Assembly (NCBI GenBank): GCA_001839685.1
Contig: MLAK01000707.1
Span: forward strand, 38,564 to 73,773
Reading direction: 5' to 3'
Length of the DNA: 35,210 bases
From: Tritrichomonas foetus
Lineage: Eukaryota > Parabasalia > Tritrichomonadida > Tritrichomonadidae
The notes under the pieces were generated by a model. It made no database searches. It was given only the letters and a program-made list of their open reading frames with translations, and had not been told where the DNA came from. Positions 1 through 7,367 of this stretch are shown here, one piece after another. The stretch's first letter is position 1, and each line of letters opens with the position of its first letter. The position numbers and the translations under genes were made by a program.

Positions 1-300
1 TTCATCTTATAAAGTCATCATTCATCTTATAAAGTCATCATTCATCTTATAAAGTCATCATTCATCTTATAAAGTCATCATTCATCTTATAAAGTCATCA
101 TTCATCTTATAAAGTCATCATTCATCTTATAAAGTCATTATTCATCTTATAAAATCATCATTCATTTTATAAAATCATCATTCATCATATAAAGTAATCA
201 TTTATCTTATAAAGTCATCATTCATCATATAAAGTCATCATTCATCCTATGAAGTCATCATTCATCTTATAAAATCATCATTCATCCTATAAAACCACTC
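1..300. repeat. 20-bp tandem repeat array (15 units)
   Basis: Fifteen head-to-tail 20-bp units of TTCATCTTATAAAGTCATCA with no spacer. The first six are identical; units 7-15 carry scattered substitutions, which become denser toward the last unit at 281-300. The array runs off the left edge, so its true length is unknown. Twenty is not a multiple of three and no long frame crosses it, so it is not coding. Each unit junction creates TCATT, a match to the trichomonad initiator pentamer, and each unit contains TATAAAG. It lies downstream of the kinase gene (which ends at 455). Function unknown; a minisatellite is the simplest reading. Confidence 0.97.
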
Positions 301-454
301 AAGTTTACTTTTATTAATTGTAATATCAAGGTTTCAAAAAATAAAATCTACAATTCGGAAAAAGAAATAGAATGTGAATACATTTATATAAAATAATTTA
401 CATGCATGTCTATACTTTATACAACAAAATTCATAACAAAAATATCTAATCGAA

Positions 455-1492
455 TCAGATTGAAACCGCCCTAAACAAATCAAATCCCTTCCCATCATAA
501 GGCGCAACAATAGGCGTAGGCTCAACCGAGAACCAAGGATGGTGGAGAGCCTCTCTGGCGGAAATTCGTTTTCCTGGTTCATAAATGATAAACTTCTCAA
601 ACAAATCGAGGGCGTTTTCGCTCCACGATGGAAAGTTCGCGCGCATATCTACTCTCGCGCGCTGTTTGAACATCAATTTCCCGTAATCTGGCATCTGTGA
701 TATTCCTGGCCATGTTTCTTCACAGGGAGAGCCGAGCAGCTCAGAAATCTTTCCGATGAGTTCAAGGTCCCCTACCCCTGGAAAAAGTGGCTCCCCATTC
801 AATAATTCTGCCATCACGCATCCGGCCGCCCATAAATCAATTGCCTCCGTGTAGCCCCTATCTCCGGAAAGAAGTTCGGGCGCTCTGTAGTAATGCGTTC
901 CGACTTGAAGCGTCCATGCGTGGTTGTTATTATTGCTATCGATATCTGATTGTTTCGAAATACAGCCTTGATTGGGCATTTTTTCCGGTAAAATTCGACA
1001 AAGGCCAAGGTCGCAGATTTTTAATACTCCTGAGTTACTCATGAGAAGATTTTGTGGTTTAATATCGCGATGAATAATTCCGAGCTCGTGGAGGTGGGCA
1101 AGGCCCCGAAGGAGCATAAGCATGAACCCTTTTGCAAGGGATTCAGGTAAGGCGAAGTTTTGCGTTACTTTTGAGAGGTTATATGGAAGATATTCTTGGA
1201 CGAGGCAAATCGAGGCCGAACTTTGGACAACTTCGTGCAATTTGACTATGTTTTGATGGTCGGCCACAGAAAGCGCCTGCATCTCGCGGTAGGAGGAAAC
1301 GTTCGATTCGGCTGATTTTGATGTCGGATTGAGAACTTTGATTGCGAAAGTTCGGTGAAGTGAAAGATTTTCGGCTTTATAGACGGACGAAAAGCCTCCT
1401 CCGTCAATGAGAGTCAAAGGCCCGTATCCCTTGACTTGCATATTTTCGCAAAAAACGTTTTTTAATTTAGATTTTGAAAGATTTTCAGACAT
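455..1492 (-). CDS. CDK20/CCRK-like CMGC protein kinase
   Basis: A 345-residue serine/threonine kinase with every catalytic element: glycine-rich loop DGGGFSSVY at 30-38, Lys52 (FAIK), C-helix Glu70, HRDIKPQN at 141-148, DLG at 161-163 and APE at 204-206. The C-lobe (ELLNGEPLFPG, then LGSP, then MPDYGKLMF) resembles the CDK20/CCRK branch, which in ciliated cells acts on ICK/MOK-type kinases that set flagellum length; a flagellar role here is an inference. Thr194 is the T-loop threonine. An insertion of about 25 residues, including NNNN, separates DLG from the T-loop. The frame stays open two codons further through a TTG, but ATG 1492 is preferred: a TCATA initiator lies 15 nt upstream. G+C content is visibly higher than in the flanks. 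Alternative: another CDK-like subfamily. Confidence 0.9.
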   Translation of the reverse strand: MSENLSKSKLKNVFCENMQVKGYGPLTLIDGGGFSSVYKAENLSLHRTFAIKVLNPTSKSAESNVSSYREMQALSVADHQNIVKLHEVVQSSASICLVQEYLPYNLSKVTQNFALPESLAKGFMLMLLRGLAHLHELGIIHRDIKPQNLLMSNSGVLKICDLGLCRILPEKMPNQGCISKQSDIDSNNNNHAWTLQVGTHYYRAPELLSGDRGYTEAIDLWAAGCVMAELLNGEPLFPGVGDLELIGKISELLGSPCEETWPGISQMPDYGKLMFKQRARVDMRANFPSWSENALDLFEKFIIYEPGKRISAREALHHPWFSVEPTPIVAPYDGKGFDLFRAVSI

Positions 1493-1504
1493 GGTCAAAT
1501 TGAT

Positions 1505-1509
1505 TATGA
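1505..1509 (-). promoter_or_regulatory. Initiator (TCATA) of the CDK20-like gene
   Basis: TCATA matches the trichomonad initiator consensus TCA(+1)YW. Its +1 A at 1507 gives a 15-nt 5' UTR to ATG 1492. A second element, TCAATTTGACC, directly abuts the ATG (1493-1503) and resembles elements at two other starts in the window (see findings). Confidence 0.55.
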
Positions 1510-1660
1510 AATTAAATGGTCAATTCAATATCATCACTTCTCATGTTGTTTTTGTAACATTGTCAAGTTTTAAAATATGTTAAAATTAATTATTATGAGT
1601 CAGTACATAAAAGCAGTTGAATTTATGTGTTGAGGTATTTGCCCTTTCATCACTTGGCAC

Positions 1661-1730
1661 AATTCATGATCATGAATTTGTCCTTTATTTGAGTGAAGCT
1701 GTCTATTTGGTACTAGATTGTTTGTACCAT
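1661..1730. repeat. 18-bp palindrome with neighbouring inverted repeat
   Basis: AATTCATGATCATGAATT at 1661-1678 is its own reverse complement over 18 bp. Thirty bases on, TGGTAC (1709-1714) pairs with GTACCA (1725-1730) around a 10-nt loop. It could be a protein-binding palindrome or a chance event in AT-rich DNA. Confidence 0.6.
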
Positions 1731-2162
1731 TATTTTTGACATAAAAATGGTTCAAAATCTAGGAGCATTAAAGAGTTAGTGACATTTTCAGCGATTTAAT
1801 AAGATAATCAAATGCTGGGGAATAAGTGATGAGTTTCCGGTAAAAATAGATGATCTAGAAAGGGTGATGTTTGATTTGGTAATATATTTGTTATATATGT
1901 GGTGTTAAAATGCGTGTTAGGAGTGATGATGAGAAGGGCCTGATAAGATGAAGGAATGGTGGGGATTGGAGAAGAATTTTATGACAAATACTAGTGATCT
2001 GAGAAGGTGATTTGGAAGTATAATCCAAATGATGTTGGAGCATAACTTCTAGTGAAACTACCTAAAATGACAAATATTTTTCGTATTATTAAATCATTTT
2101 GTTCCAGTTTACGCATAAAAGCACAATGAGATATAGTAATAGAATCTTTTAAATTTGCATCC

Positions 2163-2220
2163 AACTATCAACATATATTTATCTAAACTATCAACATATA
2201 TTTATCTAAACTATCAACAT
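2163..2220. repeat. 23-bp direct repeat, 2.5 copies
   Basis: Two identical 23-bp units (2163-2185 and 2186-2208), each starting AACTATCAACATATATTTAT, are followed by the first 12 bases of a third. It lies in non-coding DNA. Function unknown. Confidence 0.95.
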
Positions 2221-2919
2221 GTAATGATCGATAGATATTAACGCAATGTTCTTTGAGGTAAACAAATTTTCATTTTATAATTTATATATTGACCAAGATA
2301 CATCACTGTGAGGAATTTTTGTCCAAAATAGATCCTATGAATCAAAGAGATGAAGAAAAACATTGTCATATCCAAAATTACTATTTCTTCACTCTTCAAA
2401 CAATTCTATGGGGGTGGGGATGAGGAGGGAAATCATATGAGAAGCCTGAGTTTAATAAGGCATTATTTTTCACCTTCCAAAACCCAGTGAATAATCCTTT
2501 ATAGGTAGAGAAAGACATAGTGGAGACATTATGTCAACATCTAAACAGCCAAAAAATTGCACCCATGCTTCACCAGAAGTTGATTTAGAATACATATTTC
2601 TCTACAATGTTTTTCTTTTCTAATACAATAATTTAAAAGTTTTGATAGTCATAAAGTTAGAAAATTTTCAGCATTCATAGCTAGTTTTTGAGTAGGAGAA
2701 TTCGAATCATCCTAATATTCTACATTATTCACCCAGCAATCATACTGTTTATCATTTATGCACTAATATGATGAGACTAAACCTGCGAATGTTAATTATA
2801 GAGAAATTAATAATGAATAAAAGCTCTTAAAAAAAAAAAATAATCTTAAAATATGAAATAGCTTTATTTTTATTCTAGTAATAATACATTTCTTGTCTAT
2901 GAATTGTCTATTTGCTTTA

Positions 2920-3798
2920 TTATCCATTAGATATAATACAAGAATCACGCAAAATACGAAGTGGCTTCTTTTCAATCTCAGGATTGCTATCTTCATAGAC
3001 AAAATAGTGCCCACATACACCAAGTGAATTTAAACTAATTCCAAGCGGATGAATTGATAGTTTTCTCGGAACAAAAACGGCATAATTATTAGAGATAATG
3101 AAATTGTATGAACCTTGCCATGACGCCTCTTTCCTCAACTCCTGGTAAGCTTCATATATCTCGGATGGTGAAATTTGATTCAACTTAACAGAAAAATATT
3201 TAATTCCTAAAGTTGATTTTGAATATTTTTTCTCACACATTTCTTTCAATAATGGCTGATATTCCAAAGTTGAATATTGCATGTGTTTATGCATTTGTGA
3301 ACACCCACTTTCTAATCCATGATTGAAATATGCAATTCCTTTATTCTCATAAGCGCAAATCACTTGTGAAAGTGCTGCACAGTCGCTTTCATTCAAATGC
3401 TCGTTTTGTTTTGCATGTGGATTAGCACAAGAAATGACGATATGGCCTAGAGATGTTTGATAGAGATTTATAAAAGCAAAATGATCTGCCCCATCCTTAA
3501 TGTGAGCAACTTCACAAAAAGGTGGATAAGGTGGAAGAAGAGGATCATTATTCTCATGTGACTGAACACCTTTATGATACTTATAGTTTTCTTTATTAAA
3601 ATAATGAAATATAAATTCATGCCCTTCATCAATAACTTTTTTATTTTTGTTGTCAAGAAAGAGCATAAAAGATGTTTTAGCCTTGATTGACTCTCTTGCA
3701 CATTCTAATGCATGTTTCAGCATTGGATAAGAAAAGTTGAGATTGAAATGTGATATGAATTTTGGTTTTTTTGAATACTTTACAATTTCACATATCAT
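2920..3798 (-). CDS. Ap4A phosphorylase (ATP adenylyltransferase, APA1/APA2 family)
   Basis: A 292-residue HIT-superfamily enzyme. The family converts diadenosine tetraphosphate plus phosphate to ADP and ATP, and can run the reverse adenylyl transfer. Diagnostic pieces in order: DPLLPPYPP at 85-93 (family NPFLPP region), YFNHGLESGCSQMHKHMQ at 157-174 (histidine-triad-like HKHMQ holding the nucleophilic histidine, His172), YNFIISNNYAVFVPR at 231-245 and LNSLGVCG at 256-263. Length is close to the roughly 320 residues of the fungal enzymes. The ATG at 3798 fits a TCATT initiator 17 nt upstream. It is divergent from eIF2B-alpha across 362 bp. Substrate preference between Ap4A and other dinucleotides cannot be read from sequence. 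Confidence 0.88.
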   Translation of the reverse strand: MICEIVKYSKKPKFISHFNLNFSYPMLKHALECARESIKAKTSFMLFLDNKNKKVIDEGHEFIFHYFNKENYKYHKGVQSHENNDPLLPPYPPFCEVAHIKDGADHFAFINLYQTSLGHIVISCANPHAKQNEHLNESDCAALSQVICAYENKGIAYFNHGLESGCSQMHKHMQYSTLEYQPLLKEMCEKKYSKSTLGIKYFSVKLNQISPSEIYEAYQELRKEASWQGSYNFIISNNYAVFVPRKLSIHPLGISLNSLGVCGHYFVYEDSNPEIEKKPLRILRDSCIISNG

Positions 3799-3812
3799 GG
3801 ATCACTTGACAA

Positions 3813-3821
3813 AATGAGTGA
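3813..3821 (-). promoter_or_regulatory. Overlapping initiators of the Ap4A phosphorylase gene
   Basis: On the minus strand, TCACT and TCATT overlap (+1 A at 3819 and 3815), placing transcription starts 21 and 17 nt before ATG 3798. Both match TCA(+1)YW. Confidence 0.5.
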
Positions 3822-4143
3822 TTTTGATCAAATTTGATGATTGATATTATGTATATTTGTTTAAAATATTAATTAAAATTGAATGTGAGGATTATATTGG
3901 CCATATCGTACATTATAATGTATGGCTTCCAAAATTGATTTTATCAATTTTGCATTTTTATGAATATTATTTTAAAAAATCTCTCAATTCATCAAGATAT
4001 ACTAAATACCAAAGTTTTGGTTTACTAAATTCCATGAAAGTCTTTTTTGAATGTGATTTTTGCCAGGCATAATTCCTTTCATTCAAAATTTTTGGCATAC
4101 TTCATTTTTACTCAAATCTCAAAATCCAGGAAGAAATTTATAT

Positions 4144-4153
4144 TCAATCTTGA
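4144..4153 (+). promoter_or_regulatory. Putative initiator variant TCAATCTTGA of eIF2B-alpha
   Basis: The element lies 15 nt (from its A at 4146) before ATG 4161. The identical 10-mer lies 11 nt before the cyclase ATG at 21579. It departs from the canonical TCA(+1)YW by having A after the putative +1 A. The initiator role is an inference from position. Confidence 0.4.
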
Positions 4154-4160
4154 CCATAGA

Positions 4161-5090
4161 ATGTCTAGCTCGAAGATTGATAATCTTGTCACCGAATTTC
4201 AACATAATCTCGAAAAATCACCAAATGGTTCCGTTGGTATCGCCGTAATCAGGACGCTCACATCAGCAATTACGCAATCAACTGCCACCACTTTCATGGG
4301 CGTTGATCAAGAAATTTCACAGCTTATCGATTCGATTCAAAAGGCCTGCCCGAATCTCCCGATCCACTTTCGTGGTGCTGCCCAAGTTTTTCGAGCTGGA
4401 ATGTCGAAAGCGAGCGATTCCAAAAAATCCGATTGGAAATCCCATTTTGTTCTTCATGCAAACCAATGCCTATCAGACGCCGAAAACGTTCTTGACTTAA
4501 TTCCAGCCGTTTCATCCGAATTTCTACAGCACGGAATGGTTATTTTGACACGCGGATTTGATCCAATGGTCAGCTCGGTTTTAAAGCGTGCCGCTTCAGA
4601 CGGAAGACAATTTCATATAGTCATCACAGAAGGACGTCCACTCGACGATGGCGCCAAATTGGCTTCATCATTGAAGCATCCAAATCTCAAGGTGACCCTC
4701 ATTCCCGACTCTGCCATTGGACTCTGGATGAGCCGGGCACATGCCGTCCTTGTCGGCACAGATTTGGTCCTCGAAGATGGTGGTTTGCTTGCTCCTATTG
4801 GAACTTATAATTTGTGCGTGCTAGCAAACATCCACAGAAGGCCGGTTTACTGCGTTTGTGAAACATTTAAGTTTATGCGCAGCTTCGTGCTAGGACAGAA
4901 TGATATGCAACAATATCAAAGAAAACTGCCATTCAAGCCAGCAGGAGTGACAGATGATAATGTGGAATGTGATGCAGCAGAATTTGACTTTACACCTGCG
5001 AAATACGTGACGCTCCTCCTCACAGAAAAAGGACCAATGCCGCCAAGTGCAGTGACTCACGAGTTAACCAAGCTGCTTGGAGTCTCCTGA
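4161..5090 (+). CDS. EIF2B1: Translation initiation factor eIF2B subunit alpha
   Basis: A 309-residue regulatory subunit of the eIF2B guanine-nucleotide exchange factor, which recycles eIF2-GDP and senses phosphorylated eIF2-alpha. Length matches the human and yeast GCN3 subunits (about 305). The N-terminal helical part (1-100) leads into the Rossmann-like domain: VILTRGFDPMVSSVL (127-141), SRAHAVLVGTDLVLEDGGLL (191-210), IGTYNL (213-218), RPVYCVCETFKFMRSF (227-242), and the family C-terminus PSAVTHELTKLLGVS. MtnA-type isomerases share the fold, but the GGLLAPIGT and ETFKF blocks and the length favour eIF2B-alpha. ATG 4161 is chosen because upstream codons are AT-rich, have no ATG in frame and would add 38 non-homologous residues. 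Confidence 0.92.
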   Translation: MSSSKIDNLVTEFQHNLEKSPNGSVGIAVIRTLTSAITQSTATTFMGVDQEISQLIDSIQKACPNLPIHFRGAAQVFRAGMSKASDSKKSDWKSHFVLHANQCLSDAENVLDLIPAVSSEFLQHGMVILTRGFDPMVSSVLKRAASDGRQFHIVITEGRPLDDGAKLASSLKHPNLKVTLIPDSAIGLWMSRAHAVLVGTDLVLEDGGLLAPIGTYNLCVLANIHRRPVYCVCETFKFMRSFVLGQNDMQQYQRKLPFKPAGVTDDNVECDAAEFDFTPAKYVTLLLTEKGPMPPSAVTHELTKLLGVS

Positions 5091-5607
5091 AGTATATATT
5101 TGAATATACAGCCGATGTCTATCGCCGAGGATTGCATAAATAAATTTTACTTATTCATAAATTTCGTTTTTTGATTCATTTTTTGTATTTGTTATTATTG
5201 ATATAGATGAGAGGGAAGACTATTAAGATACATTTTATAAACCAATTTAAAAAGAAATATGTAAAATGGTGAGAATGATATATCATTTATATACTTTTTA
5301 ATTATTATGATAAATGTTCATTTTAAAATCATGATTAGATGTAGAAAGATGAATAAATTCTGAAAGAAAGTTACCAATGAAAAAACTATAAATCACTCTC
5401 ATAATATATCATTCTGTTACCTCTATTTAATTCATAACCGACAACAATCTCAATTATCAATTCCACAAAGACAACTTAATCACAATTTTTTATTTCTGTG
5501 GATATAGACCATCAAGTGTTCTTTCCCAAAAACAAATCTCATGACTCTAATAAAAATAATAAATCCTCATTCATTACCTCGAATAAGTGATGTTTAATAA
5601 CAAAAAT
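5091..5607. other. Intergenic region between convergent genes
   Basis: 517 bp between the 3' ends of eIF2B-alpha and the channel gene, AT-rich, with no coding frame or notable repeat seen. CATAAATAAATT near 5140 could serve as an AT-rich 3'-end signal, which is only a guess. Confidence 0.6.
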
Positions 5608-7014
5608 TTATGGTTTCTTGTGGTAGCGCGCGTGTGTCTTTGCGAGCCTTGCCTGGAACTGCGGATGCTCCTCAACGATTCTGTCAAAGTCCTCCTTGAG
5701 GAGCTCGAAAGCTTCCACATAAGTTTCTGCAATCGCCGACGCGACTTCTTCTGCGCCAGTAAGCATCGATACGTCACCAAAGACGCATCCAGTTGATCCA
5801 TCAAAAGTATTTATTGTTTGACCGTTTGCATTAATGACAGCCACCTTTCCTTCTGTGATGAAGAAAATTCTGCCAGAGACTCTTCCAGCTTTAATTATGA
5901 AGTCATTTGGTGTGAAAATTCTTGGACGAAGTGCCATTGCAACCTTTTCAAGGGAATCCTCATCAGCACCCCTTAAAGCTTCCACTTTTGTGAAAACTTC
6001 ACCATGAAGTGAAAGTTCCAATTTTTTCTGAAGTTTTTCAGGCATTTTTGAAGCAGTTTCATAGAAGTCTGCACGATCATGATCACGCTCCCAGACGTAT
6101 TCATAATAGCGAAGAAGTTCTTCCATTGATTCATCACTCACTCCTCGATATTTGAAGGCCGAATAAATTCTATGATATTTTGTAAGAAATGAGTTTCTCG
6201 TTGGATTTGCAACAATTGAAACCATGTTTGACACTAAGTAATTATAAAAGAAAACACCAACAGCTTCAATACAAATAACAACACATACTTCAGGGAATGT
6301 ATAAGGATGAAGGTCACCATACCCAATTGTCAAAATTGTTGTAGTGATGTAATATAAAGTATGGAAATATTGAATAGCTTTCGGCTTGGTGATGATGTCA
6401 GCTGAATCGAGCCATGATCGATTCGGTACTTCAAAGTATCCAGTATACCAAAATATACATGCACAATAATGCGCAATTGTGAATATCCCGCAGAAAAGGG
6501 AAATCATTCGTGATATGGGGCTGATGTAGACCAGTGTATCGTTTATAATCTGCAGGGCATCATATAAACGTAAAAAACGAAGACATTTGAGTGAAACTAA
6601 CACTCGGAAAACAACATCGTTTCCAATAAACCATCCAATTAAATAATATGGCCACGGAGACAGCCAATAAATGATTAAACGCCATTTGCTTATGTGTCCT
6701 TTGATGTGCTCCTTATCGAGAATGATCACGCCGTTCTGGAGGTAGCCTGTGCGCATAACAATAAAACAATCGGCGAGATAGAAAACATCGATAATTAATG
6801 CTGGCAAAATGTACCAAATTGTCCTTTCAATATTGAAAAACCACTCAAAGGGAAGCTCCCACAAGCAGGTCATTGATAAAAAATACATTATATATTCCCA
6901 GATTCGTCTTTTGATTTGATAGGGGTAAATTCCGTATGGTTTTTCTTCTGTGATCATGGATTGTTCTTCTATTGAATTCGTAAGGCTCGGTAGTTCTCGC
7001 GGATTCATAAACAT
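5608..7014 (-). CDS. Cyclic-nucleotide-gated/HCN-type potassium channel
   Basis: A 468-residue six-helix cation channel with a C-terminal cyclic-nucleotide-binding domain. S1-S3 fall in about 40-130. S4 carries regularly spaced positives R137, K143, R146 and R149. S5 is 165-190 and the pore helix and filter read TTTILTIGYGD (224-234), a potassium-selective signature. S6 (243-266) is followed by a C-linker with YYEYVWERD (303-311) and the CNBD (about 367-452). The phosphate-binding cassette reads FGDVSMLTGAEEVASA (412-427): the family's FGE glutamate is Asp414, and the arginine that contacts the cyclic phosphate aligns with Glu423. Ligand binding may therefore be weak or altered. It is divergent from the phosphatase gene across 353 bp. 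A second in-frame ATG two codons in is an alternative start. Confidence 0.92.
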   Translation of the reverse strand: MFMNPRELPSLTNSIEEQSMITEEKPYGIYPYQIKRRIWEYIMYFLSMTCLWELPFEWFFNIERTIWYILPALIIDVFYLADCFIVMRTGYLQNGVIILDKEHIKGHISKWRLIIYWLSPWPYYLIGWFIGNDVVFRVLVSLKCLRFLRLYDALQIINDTLVYISPISRMISLFCGIFTIAHYCACIFWYTGYFEVPNRSWLDSADIITKPKAIQYFHTLYYITTTILTIGYGDLHPYTFPEVCVVICIEAVGVFFYNYLVSNMVSIVANPTRNSFLTKYHRIYSAFKYRGVSDESMEELLRYYEYVWERDHDRADFYETASKMPEKLQKKLELSLHGEVFTKVEALRGADEDSLEKVAMALRPRIFTPNDFIIKAGRVSGRIFFITEGKVAVINANGQTINTFDGSTGCVFGDVSMLTGAEEVASAIAETYVEAFELLKEDFDRIVEEHPQFQARLAKTHARYHKKP

Positions 7015-7367
7015 AAAATGTAATTAGAGATCTTTTATTCTAAAATTGACCTAATTAATTGGAATAATTCACCTCTGTTTATAATTCAAAGAGAAATGAA
7101 TGATATCTATAAAATGTGATTTTTTGGATTTCTAAACAGTTTTTAATTAAAAACTATCAAGAAGATGGTACAAAAAATTGTCCTAAAATTAATTTATATA
7201 TAATTCGAAAAAACTAATTTTTTTTATCAAGATAATTTTATTTTAAAAGTGTTTGCTTTTCATTTCATTTTTGGGTAATTTTGAAAAATTCCCTTCAAAT
7301 CCAAAGGTCAATATGAATGAAATAAATCACTGAAAATATCAATGATCTTTCATCAAAAAGTGTAACT
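7015..7367. other. Divergent promoter region, channel and phosphatase
   Basis: 353 bp of AT-rich DNA. TCAAT lies 33 nt before the channel ATG (minus strand, A at 7047). On the plus strand TCAAT (A at 7341) lies 27 nt, and TCACT (7327-7331) 39 nt, before the phosphatase ATG. No gene seen. Confidence 0.5.

Larger units (their letters stand above)
1493..2919. other. Intergenic region, no gene seen
   Basis: About 1.4 kb between two minus-strand genes. It holds the kinase promoter at the left end, an 18-bp perfect palindrome (1661-1678), an inverted repeat (1709-1730), a G/A-rich stretch around 1915-2060 and a short 23-bp direct repeat (2163-2220). I found no frame with convincing coding character. 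Confidence 0.6.
3799..4160. other. Shared divergent promoter region
   Basis: 362 bp between divergent genes. A plus-strand frame is open through much of it and can be read from TTG 4047 straight into eIF2B-alpha, but the DNA is AT-rich and the translation lacks family homology, so I treat it as non-coding. On the plus side it holds TCATT at 4102-4106 and TCAATCTTGA at 4144-4153. Confidence 0.6.

Noticed and set aside
1915..2060. G/A-rich stretch in non-coding DNA
   Set aside because: No periodicity, frame or motif found. Recorded only as a compositional patch.
2690..2716. TTCGAATC resembling a tRNA T-loop
   Set aside because: Flanking bases do not form a T-stem, and no acceptor or anticodon arm lies at the right distance.
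4047..4160. 38-residue N-terminal extension of eIF2B-alpha
   Set aside because: Needs a TTG start, is AT-rich and lies outside the family's length. ATG 4161 fits the homologues.
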